A stretch of 49,495 nt of DNA. Origin: Planctomycetota bacterium (GTDB taxonomy: Bacteria > Planctomycetota > UBA11346). The stretch lies in NCBI GenBank assembly GCA_013816485.1, contig JACDEI010000015.1, forward strand, positions 41,710 to 91,204. The letters are read 5' to 3'. Position 1 is the first letter of the stretch; each line of letters opens with the position of its first letter. Position numbers and translations under genes: made by a program. Under the pieces are notes generated by a model. That model saw only the letters and a list, made by a program, of their open reading frames with translations, ran no database searches and had not been told where the DNA came from. Below, piece after piece: positions 1-8,491 of this stretch.

Positions 1-77
1 GCGTGCGGCTGTCCGCCGCCGCAGGCGACGAGCGTGAGCGAGACGGCGAGAGCGAGCGACGGGACGAGCAGGCGCAT
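1..77 (-). CDS. Lipoprotein, N-terminal fragment (cut by window edge)
   Basis: The minus strand has an ATG at 77-75 followed by 25 codons that run off the window. They read as a classic lipoprotein signal peptide: MRLL start, hydrophobic core, then the lipobox LVAC followed by a glycine run, so the mature protein would begin at the lipidated Cys19. An AGGAA stretch precedes the start. It lies 62 bases downstream of the TetR regulator on the same strand. TetR genes with this layout often precede the periplasmic adaptor lipoprotein of an RND efflux pump; that role is inference from context only, because no mature domain is visible. Confidence 0.6.
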   Translation of the reverse strand, partial: MRLLVPSLALAVSLTLVACGGGQPH

Positions 78-139
78 GGGAGGATTCCTCACGTGGAAAC
101 GCAGATCACTGACAGGTTGACTGGGAGTTCGGGCGGTGG

Positions 140-730
140 TTACGCGTTGGTTGGCGTCATGGTCGCGACGAGATGCCGCATGAGCGCAACGAACGGTTGA
201 TCGGAATGGGTGCGGGCGAGTTGCGAGCCGTGTTCGATCACCGACCACACCAGACGGGCCTGATCCTTGGCACTGCCAGGGAAGGCCAGTTGTCCAGCGT
301 TGCGACCCTGATCGAGCCAAGCAGCCATGTCGTTGATGCAGTCATCGACCCAGGCGTGGACCTTGTGCTGGAGCACCTCGGGCAGGACCGAGAACTCGGA
401 GAGCAGCAGATTGATCGGACAGGATTTGCCGCTGGTGCAGGTGTGTTCGGCAATGTGGTCGGCGAGTGCCAGCAAGCGGTCACGGATGTTCGAATGGGCC
501 TGGCAGAGCGCTGCGATGTCCGGGTTGTCCTGCGCGCGGAACCAGTCGACCAGCGCAACGCCGAGGTCGGCCTTGGTCGGGAAGTGGTAGTGCACGCTCG
601 CGGCGCGGATGCCCACCGCGTCGGCGAGGTCGCGGAAGCTGAACGAGGCGTAGCCGACCCGCTGCAAGAGATCGGCAGCGGTCTCCAACAAAAGCTGGCG
701 AGTGTTGGTGACGATCTGGGGTGGGTTCAT
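140..730 (-). CDS. TetR/AcrR-family transcriptional regulator
   Basis: A 196-residue protein of normal TetR length. Residues about 10-56 form the DNA-binding helix-turn-helix: LLETAADLLQRVGYASFSF leads into RDLADAVGI and the recognition helix ending SVHYHFPTKADL, the family hallmark. The rest is a helical ligand-binding domain; its two cysteines in the segment CTSGKSC could be a redox or ligand contact (inference). A perfect 8-4-8 palindrome lies 10 bases upstream of the ATG, so autorepression is likely. The next gene downstream, 62 bases away, encodes a lipoprotein and is the probable co-regulated target. The ligand cannot be told from sequence. Confidence 0.92.
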   Translation of the reverse strand: MNPPQIVTNTRQLLLETAADLLQRVGYASFSFRDLADAVGIRAASVHYHFPTKADLGVALVDWFRAQDNPDIAALCQAHSNIRDRLLALADHIAEHTCTSGKSCPINLLLSEFSVLPEVLQHKVHAWVDDCINDMAAWLDQGRNAGQLAFPGSAKDQARLVWSVIEHGSQLARTHSDQPFVALMRHLVATMTPTNA

Positions 731-740
731 GGGCGGGAGG

Positions 741-760
741 TCTATCTACCACTAGATAGA
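741..760. promoter_or_regulatory. TetR operator: perfect 8-4-8 palindrome
   Basis: TCTATCTA, spacer CCAC, TAGATAGA is an exact inverted repeat, 10 bases upstream of the TetR start codon. Size, symmetry and position fit a TetR dimer site for autorepression. Binding by this particular regulator is inference. Confidence 0.75.
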
Positions 761-842
761 CGACAACCGCAGAGCCATGCAGCAGTCCCACAGCAGCGCA
801 AAAACAGCGATGAAAACCAGTATTTTTCGCTTGTGGAAGGTC

Positions 843-1457
843 TTAGGGAGCGGTCGTGGCGGGGTTCGGGACGGAAGCGATTTCGTGCCGCGGCAGGGGG
901 GAATGGGGGACGCGTTGCAGCACCACCACCCAACTGCGGCCGTAGAAACGCCGCTCCGCTTCGCGCAGCCCCGCGGGCAATGCCGGCAGATCGTGACCAC
1001 GCTCGCCGCGCAGCACCAGACGTCCCTTGAGGGCGAGTGCGGCCCCCGCCAGACGCAGCAGGTCGCTGAGCGCCGCGCGGTCGTCGGTGAACCACGGGAA
1101 CGGCGGATCCGCGAAGATCAGATCAAGCGCGCTGAGGGTCGGCAGCACCTGCTGGAACAACCGCGGGTGCAGATGCAGTCCCGCCGGCGAGCCGAGCGCG
1201 CGGATGTTGCCCTGGATGATCGAGATCGCGTGCCGCCCGGCCTCGATCAGATGCACGGTCTTCGCGCCACGGCTCATCGCCTCGCAGCCGAAGCTGCCGG
1301 ACCCGGCGCACACATCCGCCACCGACCAGCCCTCGCAGGATTGGCCGAGCCAATCGAACAAGGATTGCTTGATGCGATCCGGCAGCGGACGCGTGTCGAG
1401 TCCAGGCGGCGCGAGCAATTTGCGGCCTTTGAATTCGCCGGCGATGATTCTCAGCAT
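843..1457 (-). CDS. rsmD: 16S rRNA (guanine966-N2)-methyltransferase RsmD
   Basis: A 204-residue SAM-dependent methyltransferase. RsmD methylates N2 of G966 of 16S rRNA during 30S assembly. Family signatures are in order: N-terminal RIIAGEFKGRKL, the TRPLPDRIKQSLFDWL helix, motif I DVCAGSGSFGCEA for SAM binding, and the catalytic motif IV DPPF near residue 118. Length is slightly over the usual 180-190 because of a basic C-terminal tail. It follows aroA on the same strand, with 133 bases between them filled by an inverted heptad repeat. Confidence 0.93.
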   Translation of the reverse strand: MLRIIAGEFKGRKLLAPPGLDTRPLPDRIKQSLFDWLGQSCEGWSVADVCAGSGSFGCEAMSRGAKTVHLIEAGRHAISIIQGNIRALGSPAGLHLHPRLFQQVLPTLSALDLIFADPPFPWFTDDRAALSDLLRLAGAALALKGRLVLRGERGHDLPALPAGLREAERRFYGRSWVVVLQRVPHSPLPRHEIASVPNPATTAP

Positions 1458-1471
1458 GGGGGGATTGCCCT

Positions 1472-1584
1472 GGTCCGGGGTCCGAGGTCCGGGGTCCAGG
1501 GTCTCGGGATCCGAGCGATGACCTCATCATCATTGATGACCTTGGATGGGAGGACTCCCGACGCCGGACTCCGGACTCCGGACC
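1472..1584. repeat. Inverted heptad-repeat locus (TCCGGGG type)
   Basis: Left arm 1474-1508 is five degenerate 7-base units (TCCGGGG, TCCGAGG, TCCGGGG, TCCAGGG, TCTCGGG). Right arm about 1564-1584 carries complementary units (CTCCGGA). Together they could fold into an imperfect long hairpin between aroA and rsmD. It is one of a set of such loci in the window. Confidence 0.8.
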
Positions 1585-1590
1585 AAACAG

Positions 1591-2913
1591 TCACCACGAT
1601 AAGCCCCCCGGATAAAACACCGCTAAATCATCCCAAAACCCAGGATACGTCTTCGCCGTGCATGCCGGATCGGCGATGCGGATCTGACGCTCAGTCACAG
1701 GCACCGATGCATCCCAATGCTGATCCCGCGCGCATGCCGCCAGCACGGCGAAGCTCATCGCCATGCGGTGGTCGCTGTAGCACTCGATGGTCGCCGGCTT
1801 CAGTGGACGGGGCGTGATCTTCAACCAGTCATCACCGTGGTCGACCTGCTGGCCGACGCGGCGCAGTTCGTTGACCGTCGCGCTCAGGCGATCGGTTTCC
1901 TTGATGCGGATGTTGGCGACGTTGCGGATGGTGGTTGGACCAATCATCAGCGGCGCGATGGCGGCGAGCGTCATCACGGTGTCGCTGATGTGGTGCATGT
2001 CGACGTCCAGGCCGTGCAACGTCCCGCCGCGTACGACGGTGGCATCCGGTCGGCGTTCGACCGTTGCGCCGGCCAGTTCCAGGACTTTCACGAAGTCATA
2101 ATCACCCTGGAGCGACGCCGCGCTCATCGCCGGCACGCTGATGCGGTGCCCACCGGCCGCGGCGAAGGCGAAGGGATAACTCGCCGACGAGGCATCGGGC
2201 TCGACCACGTAGCTGCGCGCGCGGTATGATGGCACACGGCGCACGGTGAAGCCGGCATCATCCGCATCGATGCGTCCGCCGAAATCGGCGACCATACGGC
2301 GGGTCATGTCGACGTAGGGGCGGCTCACCAACTCGCCGTCGATCAGCACGCGGACATCACTCTCGGCGAGTCCGGCAGCCATCAGCACCGCGGAGAAGTA
2401 CTGGCTGCTGCGGTCACCGCGCATGCGCAGTGTGCCGCCGGCGAGCTTCCCACCGCGAACGGTGATCGGCGGGCAGCCGGTGGGGCAGTCGAGTTCGACA
2501 CCGAGCTGCACCAAGCCACTGACCAGATCCGCGATCGGGCGTTTGGCCATGTGCTGATCGCCAGCGAGCGTCGTGCTGCCAGGCACCAGGGTCGCGAGCG
2601 CGGTCAGGAAACGCACCGTGGTGCCGCTGTTGCCGACGAACAGCGCGTCAGCGTTCGCGCGCAGGCGACCGCGCCCGCCATCAACGATCACCTGCCCAGG
2701 AGCACCATCACGCATGACGATGCCCAGACGCTCCAGACACTGGCGCATGTGCCGGGTATCATCACTGGCGAGGACGTTTTCGATCACCGAGGTGCCGTCC
2801 GCCAACGCCGCCAGCACCAGGGCGCGGTTGGTGATGCTCTTCGAGCCGGGCACCCGCCACGTGGTGTCGAGCGGACCGCTCAGGGCAGGGATTGTCAGCG
2901 GGCCGGCAGGCAT
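1591..2913 (-). CDS. aroA: 3-phosphoshikimate 1-carboxyvinyltransferase (EPSP synthase)
   Basis: A 440-residue enzyme that condenses shikimate-3-phosphate with phosphoenolpyruvate in the shikimate pathway. The N-terminal substrate site PGSKSITNRALVLAAL starts near residue 22. The PEP-binding signature GNSGTTVRFLTAL lies near residue 93. The second signature, KETDRLSATVNELRR, and the C-terminal SDHRMAMSFAV are present. Length matches bacterial EPSP synthases (about 430). rsmD lies downstream on the same strand. The 328-base upstream gap toward glnD holds a repeat and the divergent start regions. Confidence 0.96.
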   Translation of the reverse strand: MPAGPLTIPALSGPLDTTWRVPGSKSITNRALVLAALADGTSVIENVLASDDTRHMRQCLERLGIVMRDGAPGQVIVDGGRGRLRANADALFVGNSGTTVRFLTALATLVPGSTTLAGDQHMAKRPIADLVSGLVQLGVELDCPTGCPPITVRGGKLAGGTLRMRGDRSSQYFSAVLMAAGLAESDVRVLIDGELVSRPYVDMTRRMVADFGGRIDADDAGFTVRRVPSYRARSYVVEPDASSASYPFAFAAAGGHRISVPAMSAASLQGDYDFVKVLELAGATVERRPDATVVRGGTLHGLDVDMHHISDTVMTLAAIAPLMIGPTTIRNVANIRIKETDRLSATVNELRRVGQQVDHGDDWLKITPRPLKPATIECYSDHRMAMSFAVLAACARDQHWDASVPVTERQIRIADPACTAKTYPGFWDDLAVFYPGGLSW

Positions 2914-2951
2914 GGGACGCGCAGGGTGTGAGGCTCATGGGCAAATGCCAC

Positions 2952-3190
2952 TGGCTACAGACTGGGCTACAGACTACGGGCTTCAGGCCACAGGTCGTGG
3001 AACACACGTCATGCTTGTGCCCTGTAGCATTACGCGCCGAAATCTCCCTGCCACACGAAGAATTTCGGTGCGTAGTGCGTGGGGTGCGGGGCGAAGCCCT
3101 GCAGCAACAGCACCCAGACCGGCCGCGTCGATAATGAACCACCGGTTCCGGCTCGGCCGGGCTGTGGTCCGTAGCCTGTGGTCCGTAGCC
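2952..3190. repeat. Inverted heptad-repeat locus (CTACAGG type) in aroA-glnD gap
   Basis: The gap 2914-3241 holds no convincing gene. Its left arm (2952-2999) contains tandem units CTACAGA, CTACGGG, CTTCAGG, CCACAGG. The right arm (3161-3190) carries the complementary units GTGGTCC and GTAGCCT. The 160 bases between the arms are non-coding as far as I can see. The same unit family recurs at 39701-39825. Confidence 0.75.
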
Positions 3191-3241
3191 TTCCGTGATA
3201 GTGCCTTGTCGCACTCCTGCTGCTCCTAGGCTCACCCGACC

Positions 3242-5953
3242 ATGTCGACCGACTCCGCTTCCACCGTGTTCATTCCGGAGACCACCACGTTGTTGCGTGA
3301 GTTGGCGGCGCTGCGCAGTGTGCCGCGTGCGGAAGCCATCGCGGCGTTCAAGACCATCCGCGTGCGTGAACATGAGGTCATCGCCAAGCAGCAGGTCGAC
3401 AGCCTGGGCGAGACCACCGGCATCGACACCGCCCTCGCCTTAGCGGGCCTGTCCGATGCCATCATCCGCGAACTGGCGGATCGCGCCTTCACCAGGGCCG
3501 GTGCGCCGGCCGGCTGGCACGAGCAGGTCGGCATCTTCGCCACCGGCGGCTACGGTCGTGGCGAACTGAATCCGTGCTCCGACATCGATCTGCTGGTGCT
3601 GGCCAAGGATAGCAAACCAGTGCCGTGGTTGACGGCCGGCAACGCCGAGCTCCAGGCGTCGATGTGGGACGTGAAGTTCACCGTCGGTGCGAGCATGCGC
3701 AGCGTGTCCGAGTTGACGCGCATCATCGATGAGGATTTCGTCACCGCGACCGCCGTGATGGAACACCGTCCGATGCTGGCTGGTGTGGCGTTGTGCGATG
3801 GTCTGCGCGAGGTGATGGCGACCTTCCGCAAACGGCGTGGCGTGGCGTTCCTCAAGTTCAAGCTCGACGAACTGGCTAAACGGCGGGAACAGGCGGGTGT
3901 CAGCCTGTTCCAGATGGAACCGAACCTGAAGAGCAACCCCGGCTGTCTGCGCGATGTGCAGCTTCTGCGCAACATGGCCTTCATCGTCTCGGGTAGCCGC
4001 AACCTGCTCAACCTCGCCGATCTGGACGTCATCACGCGTAAGGACCTGATCGATGTGGCGGCGGCCAATGACCACCTGCTGCGCCTGCGGTCGTTGCTGC
4101 ATTTCCACCACAAGCGCAAACAGGATGTCTTCCAACTGCCCGACCAACTGCGTATCGCCAAGCAGCTCGGTTACGAAGCGGTCAGCCAGTTGCGCGCGGT
4201 CGAGCACTTCATGAAGAGCCACTACGCGCAGATCCTGCAGGTGCACCAGACGGTGGAACTGGCAGTCAGCCGGCTGAAGGCCACTGGTCATCTCGGCCGC
4301 TGGACCTTGCTGATCAAGACGCGCAAGACCATCGACAAGGATTTCTCCGCCATCCAAGGCCAAGTGTACGTCGCCAACCCGGAGTTCTGGACCTTGCCGG
4401 ATGTGCCGGATCGCCTGCTGCGCATGTTCCGGATCGCCCAGCAGAAGGGCCTGCGCCTGTCGCTCGAACTGCAACGCGTGATCCGCACGCATCTGACGTT
4501 GTTCAACGATGCGGTGCGTGGCGACAAGGCCATCGCCCGGGTATTTCTCGAGATCATCGGCGACCTGGGACGCACCCGGGCGATCCTCGAGGACATGCAC
4601 AACTGCGGCCTGCTCGGCGCTTACTTGCCGGAGTTCGGCAATCTGACCTGCCACATGCAGTTCGACAGCTACCATCAATTCACCGTCGATCAGCACACGC
4701 TGTTTGCGATGGGCAACCTGGATGCGGTGGTGAACGGACAGGTGCCGGGCCTGCCCGGAATGCCGACGATCCTCGCGGCGGTGCGACGCAAGGATCTGCT
4801 CGGGCTGGGCCTGCTGCTGCACGACATGGGCAAGTACATGGGTCGCGGCCACGTCGCGCGCGGTGCGTTGATGGTGGCGCAGGTGGCAGCACGCATGGGC
4901 CTCGATCCGGCGGAAGAGGAGTTGGTCTACTGGCTGGTGGAGAAACACGTCTCGCTCTCGGATGCCAGCCGCATGCGCGATTTCCACGAGGCTTCGTTCC
5001 TCACCTCGTTCAGTGAGAAGATGGGCAACCGTGAGCAGCTCGACATGCTCTACTGCCTGACCTACGCCGATGCACGTGCGGTGGGTGAAGGCGTGCTAAC
5101 GGGATGGCAGGAAGCCATCCTCAAGGACCTCTACCAGACCATCTCGGAGCGCTTGCAGAAGAGCGGCGGCACCGCCTCAATCAGCCGTTACGACCGGTTG
5201 GTGCGTGAACTGATGCAGGCCGGCGTGAGCGAAGCGAAGGCCCAGGATTTCGTGCAGGACCTGCCGCACAGCTACCTGCATCAGGTACCGCCCGGGGATG
5301 TGCAGCGCCATCACGCGGTGCTGCTGCGCGCGCGCACCGACGGCGTGGGCATAGACCATGAGCTGAAGGAGAAGCACCTGCATCTGGCGGCGGCCCTGCC
5401 CGACCGTCACGCGCTCTTCGCCGATGTCACCGCCACGCTGACCGGCCACGGTTTCGACATCATCGCCGCGCGCACCTGGGTGACCGGCAGCGGCATGGTG
5501 GTCTACAGCTTCCGCCTCTCGACCATCTTTCCCGGTCGTCTGGAAGATCCCGTGGCATGGGACCGGCTACGCAAGGATCTGCTGGCGGTATCGCAGGAAA
5601 AATTATCCGCGGACAGCCTGCTCGAACGCCGGCGCAACGCGCGCGTTGGACCGAAACCAGCCGACAGCGTGTTTGACGATCCGGCGATCAAGGTCGAGCA
5701 ACGCACCAGCGAAACCCACACCATCGTCGACGTGCACGTGAAGGACGACGTTGGCCTGCTCAGCCGGGTGTGCCGGGCGATTTCTGATTTCCGTTGCGAG
5801 ATCGGCTTCGCCTCGATCAACACCATGGGTGACGTGGCGGTGGACGTGTTCTATGTCCAGCGTGATGTGCGGAAGCTGACCGACCAGGATGCCGAGGCAC
5901 TGCGCAGCCACTTGATCCAGGCGCTCAACTTGGCACCGGCAGGAGCGAAGTGA
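3242..5953 (+). CDS. glnD: Bifunctional PII uridylyltransferase/uridylyl-removing enzyme GlnD
   Basis: A 903-residue nitrogen sensor. GlnD uridylylates PII proteins when glutamine is low and removes UMP when it is high. The nucleotidyltransferase motif GGYGRGELNPCSDIDLL is at residues 102-118. An HD phosphohydrolase domain with HDMGKYMGRGH lies near residue 526 and provides uridylyl removal. Two C-terminal ACT domains (about 720-800 and 820-895) would bind glutamine. Length is normal (E. coli about 890), and both catalytic centres look intact, so the enzyme should be bifunctional. No glnB or glnK is in the window. It stands alone between aroA (divergent) and a convergent gene. Confidence 0.96.
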   Translation: MSTDSASTVFIPETTTLLRELAALRSVPRAEAIAAFKTIRVREHEVIAKQQVDSLGETTGIDTALALAGLSDAIIRELADRAFTRAGAPAGWHEQVGIFATGGYGRGELNPCSDIDLLVLAKDSKPVPWLTAGNAELQASMWDVKFTVGASMRSVSELTRIIDEDFVTATAVMEHRPMLAGVALCDGLREVMATFRKRRGVAFLKFKLDELAKRREQAGVSLFQMEPNLKSNPGCLRDVQLLRNMAFIVSGSRNLLNLADLDVITRKDLIDVAAANDHLLRLRSLLHFHHKRKQDVFQLPDQLRIAKQLGYEAVSQLRAVEHFMKSHYAQILQVHQTVELAVSRLKATGHLGRWTLLIKTRKTIDKDFSAIQGQVYVANPEFWTLPDVPDRLLRMFRIAQQKGLRLSLELQRVIRTHLTLFNDAVRGDKAIARVFLEIIGDLGRTRAILEDMHNCGLLGAYLPEFGNLTCHMQFDSYHQFTVDQHTLFAMGNLDAVVNGQVPGLPGMPTILAAVRRKDLLGLGLLLHDMGKYMGRGHVARGALMVAQVAARMGLDPAEEELVYWLVEKHVSLSDASRMRDFHEASFLTSFSEKMGNREQLDMLYCLTYADARAVGEGVLTGWQEAILKDLYQTISERLQKSGGTASISRYDRLVRELMQAGVSEAKAQDFVQDLPHSYLHQVPPGDVQRHHAVLLRARTDGVGIDHELKEKHLHLAAALPDRHALFADVTATLTGHGFDIIAARTWVTGSGMVVYSFRLSTIFPGRLEDPVAWDRLRKDLLAVSQEKLSADSLLERRRNARVGPKPADSVFDDPAIKVEQRTSETHTIVDVHVKDDVGLLSRVCRAISDFRCEIGFASINTMGDVAVDVFYVQRDVRKLTDQDAEALRSHLIQALNLAPAGAK

Positions 5954-6033
5954 AGGCGCCGTGGCTTGGCGACCCTAACCCTATGTCCCGGTCTTTCCTC
6001 TGCGTCTTTGCTGACGCGTGACGATCGCGTGGT

Positions 6034-6073
6034 AAAAAAAATGGCCCCGGTGGACAAAACGTCCACCGAGGCC
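6034..6073 (-). terminator. Rho-independent terminator of the metal-binding protein gene
   Basis: Read on the minus strand, a GC-rich stem GGCCTCGGTGGAC / GTCCACCGGGGCC with a short GTTTT-type loop is followed directly by eight T residues. It lies about 32 bases past the stop of the minus-strand gene ending at 6105, between converging genes. Confidence 0.88.
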
Positions 6074-6104
6074 AGGCGCAATCAGGCGCTCAGTTGAGTT
6101 CAGT

Positions 6105-6461
6105 TCAGTTCAGCTCCAGATGCTGGGGTACTTTGCGCGTATCGCCGCCCTTGGGGCCGATGTGCGAATCCGAGTTGCGCTCGGCACCGTCATGGAAGCC
6201 CTTGTAGTACTCCTTGTTGGCCTTGACCATGTCGCCGCATTTGTCACTACAGCAATGCATTGTGCGACCGTCGACGGTCACGCTCTTCTTGTCGGTGATA
6301 CCCTTCATGTCTTTTTCACAGACGGGGCAGGCAGTGAGGACGGATTCGGTCTTCACCGCCGGATCGCGGTCAGCGCTGAAGAGGAAGGTTGGCGCGGCCA
6401 AAAGGGCGAATAGCCCCAGGGTTGGCACGGCGGTACGAAATAGGGTGTGGAGGATGTTCAT
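6105..6461 (-). CDS. Secreted metal-binding (YHS/TRASH-like) Cys protein
   Basis: The best start is the ATG at 6461, giving 118 residues beginning MNILHTLF with a signal peptide ending near FLFSA. An open frame continues upstream but lacks protein-like sequence. The mature protein carries CPVCEKDMKG, then HCCSDKCGDMVKAN, a two-knuckle cysteine arrangement like TRASH/YHS heavy-metal-binding modules of copper-handling proteins. The C-terminus (SHIGPKGGDTRKVPQHLE) is polar. Metal binding in the periplasm is a reasonable inference; which metal is unknown. It has its own terminator and no obvious operon partner. Confidence 0.7.
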   Translation of the reverse strand: MNILHTLFRTAVPTLGLFALLAAPTFLFSADRDPAVKTESVLTACPVCEKDMKGITDKKSVTVDGRTMHCCSDKCGDMVKANKEYYKGFHDGAERNSDSHIGPKGGDTRKVPQHLELN

Positions 6462-6785
6462 GGCTAGCTTTCGGTAAGGCGTGGTGGGAGGAACGGGATT
6501 GGCAGCCTCGTGGGCGAGGAGCACGTGAGGTGAGGAGCACCTGACAATCGTTTGGCAGCACATGACGTGCCGAGCGGAAAATCCGCAAAAGCGACGCTGG
6601 GATGCTGATTTGGGCCTCGGCAGATCGCGCAGCGGTGACCTGCATGCGCAACGCACTGCTGCGTGAATATCTGCGGTCGATTTCGCAGGCATCGCCCCGG
6701 GCGGAAGCGTGTCGATCGCGAGGGGCGCGCATCCGTCCACATCAACCCCGAGTGAGAATCACCGTCGCTGTCGAATATCGACCGT
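6462..6785. other. Gap between metal-binding protein and phhB: nothing clear
   Basis: About 324 bases. Frames run through it, but their translations are arginine/proline-rich and unlike a real protein. It presumably holds the promoter for the 6461 gene. I could not fix a confident -35/-10 pair. Confidence 0.4.
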
Positions 6786-7103
6786 TCAGGTGGCGCGTGG
6801 TTTCGCGGGAGCCGATTTTTCCGCCGCCATATCCAACAGGCGGGCAAGTTTGATGTCGAGCTCGGTCACCCGATCACCGGCATCGTGCGTGCGCAGGGTG
6901 ACGTCTACGCGGTTGTAGACGTTGCTCCACTCCGGGTGATGGTTGGCAGCGTCGATCGCCACCGCCGCAGTCTGCATGAAAGCCATGGCGGCTTTGAAAT
7001 CGGCGAAGCGGTAGGTGCGCCTCAGTCCGTTGATGTCGCCGCTCCAATCGGGCAGGCTCAGCAGCACCTCGGCGATGGCGGTGGGCAGCAGTGCTTCAGG
7101 CAT
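6786..7103 (-). CDS. phhB: 4a-hydroxytetrahydrobiopterin dehydratase (pterin carbinolamine dehydratase)
   Basis: A 105-residue protein of the usual length. The enzyme dehydrates 4a-hydroxytetrahydrobiopterin, recycling the pterin cofactor of aromatic amino-acid hydroxylases; family members also moonlight in molybdopterin and folate chemistry. The signature is clear: ANHHPEWSNVYNRVDVTL, with the paired histidines and W of the active site, then THDAGDRVTELD. Its ATG overlaps the 3' end of blaI by 8 bases, so the two are translationally coupled. No phenylalanine hydroxylase is nearby, so the physiological substrate is open. Confidence 0.92.
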   Translation of the reverse strand: MPEALLPTAIAEVLLSLPDWSGDINGLRRTYRFADFKAAMAFMQTAAVAIDAANHHPEWSNVYNRVDVTLRTHDAGDRVTELDIKLARLLDMAAEKSAPAKPRAT

Positions 7104-7473
7104 GGGTACCGTGGCGGCTCACGTGCCCGATGCGTTCGCGCAACCCGCTGTCGACCTCATCATCTTGCGCCAGGTAGGACAACAGGCCCTCCGCCTGACC
7201 AGCGAAAAGATCATGGCGCATCTGTCGCAGCATGCCGAGCTTGTAGGTGCGCTCATCGACGAGGGGCGCAAACAGATGGCTGCGACGCTGCGGCGTCTGG
7301 CTGAGGAAACCACGACGCGCGAGGTTGCGCATCACCGTCAGGATGGTGGTGTACGCCAGAGCTCGGTTACTGGCGTGCTGGTTGATATGTTCCTGCACCG
7401 TATTGACCGTCGCTGGGCCTTGCGACCACAGGAAGTGCATGACCCGCAACTGGAGTGGACCGATGGTTTCCAT
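7096..7473 (-). CDS. BlaI/MecI/CopY-family winged-helix repressor
   Basis: A 125-residue repressor. The N-terminal winged helix has the family pattern: GPLQLRVMHFLWSQGPATVNTV, then YTTILTVMRNLARRGFL and the wing SHLFAPLV. The C-terminal helices provide dimerisation. BlaI-type repressors are usually inactivated by a BlaR1 membrane peptidase or by metal. No BlaR1 homologue is present in this window; the gene is instead coupled to phhB. A 5-5-5 dyad 43 bases upstream is a possible operator. Confidence 0.88.
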   Translation of the reverse strand: METIGPLQLRVMHFLWSQGPATVNTVQEHINQHASNRALAYTTILTVMRNLARRGFLSQTPQRRSHLFAPLVDERTYKLGMLRQMRHDLFAGQAEGLLSYLAQDDEVDSGLRERIGHVSRHGTHA

Positions 7474-7515
7474 GGTTCTTATGCGCGGTTGCTGTGCCGA
7501 CGCTTGCCGACCGGT

Positions 7516-7530
7516 CTACGTGGCGCGTAG
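7516..7530. promoter_or_regulatory. Possible BlaI-type operator dyad
   Basis: CTACG, spacer TGGCG, CGTAG is an exact inverted repeat upstream of blaI. Known BlaI sites are TACA/TGTA dyads, so the resemblance (TACG/CGTA) is only partial. Confidence 0.35.
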
Positions 7531-7627
7531 TGCATGGCGAGACTTTTCCGGCATCCGCCAGGACAGGCGCATCAGGTGTGTGCGCTGCTCCCCGCTGGTG
7601 CGGTGAGACGGGAAGCGGCGTTCGATT

Positions 7628-8491
7628 CTAGAAACGCGGCCAGCCACGGACCAGTTCAGGCCCGAGCGGGGCGTAACGGTGATCCCCCAGCGCAGCCAAC
7701 CAGCGGCGCGCGTCTTCGGGATAACCTGCCGTCGGCGCCAAACCGGGCACTGCGGCGCACCAGTGGCGGTTGAACAGCAGCATGTGCAATTCGCGCGCAT
7801 ATTTGGCGATGCAACTGGCGAGCGCGGTGAGGGGGCTGGCACCTTCGCCGCCGACCAGGAATGCCACCTGACGCCCGGTGATGTCGTAGCGGCTGGCGTG
7901 GGCGGCCTCCTCAAGGATGGCGATTTCGCTGTCCGGCCAGACCGCCTGGAGTGCGTCGCGGTAAAACCGCCGTCCGCCGAGCCGATCGACCACCACCGTC
8001 GCCGGCGTGCTGTCGGCGACCCATCCCAGCAGGCGTTTGACCGCATGCAGTTCCAGATCGGCCTTGTTGCCGCTGGAAGTGATGAAGTGGTTGTAGGTGC
8101 CGGCATGGATCAGTCCGCCACGCACTCCAAACGGTTGGGCGTCGTGCAGCGACCAGTGCGGGACGTGCGTGGCGCTCAACGGCAGCGCCATGGTATCGGC
8201 TCCGTGCTGCCACGGTTGCGTGCGCTCCAGTGCCGTCTCTCCGAGCGCGGTGAAGACTTCCGCGGCAGTGCTTGGTTGCCGTCCCAATAGCCAGCCGAGG
8301 CCGCCGAGCGCGACCTGTTCCAGCGGGGCGAGGTTGCCCGGCTTGTGCAGCGTCTTGCTGTCACGCACGCCGGTGCCGGCGAACAAGCGCGCGAGATCGA
8401 CGTCCGCTGGCGCATCGATGCCCACGCCGACCACCGCAAGGGGGCCGAGCGTCGGACCATAACCGGCTTCATCGATGCCACCGTAACGCAT
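7628..8491 (-). CDS. Divergent RNase HII-like protein
   Basis: Starting at the ATG at 8491 gives 287 residues (a TTG at 8518 is possible but adds an unconserved tail). The N-terminus YGGIDEAGYGPTLGPLAVVG matches the RNase HII active site DEAG with its Asp and Glu, followed by DSKTL as in the family. Later VVVDRLGG supplies a third acidic position. The region AKYARELHMLLFN, then GYPEDARRWLAALGDH, parallels the C-terminal RNase HII motif. The protein is about 90 residues longer than typical RNase HII, and the ribonucleotide-sensing GRG is GYG here. The fold is probably RNase H; activity on RNA-DNA junctions is uncertain. Confidence 0.7.
   Translation of the reverse strand: MRYGGIDEAGYGPTLGPLAVVGVGIDAPADVDLARLFAGTGVRDSKTLHKPGNLAPLEQVALGGLGWLLGRQPSTAAEVFTALGETALERTQPWQHGADTMALPLSATHVPHWSLHDAQPFGVRGGLIHAGTYNHFITSSGNKADLELHAVKRLLGWVADSTPATVVVDRLGGRRFYRDALQAVWPDSEIAILEEAAHASRYDITGRQVAFLVGGEGASPLTALASCIAKYARELHMLLFNRHWCAAVPGLAPTAGYPEDARRWLAALGDHRYAPLGPELVRGWPRF

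Noticed and set aside
6043..6073. glnD terminator on the + strand
   Set aside because: The T-run is on the minus-strand side only, so it terminates the convergent gene; a bidirectional role cannot be excluded but is not shown.
6105..6740. 211-residue version of the metal-binding protein
   Set aside because: The first 93 codons are arginine/proline-rich and lack features, while a normal signal peptide begins at 6461.
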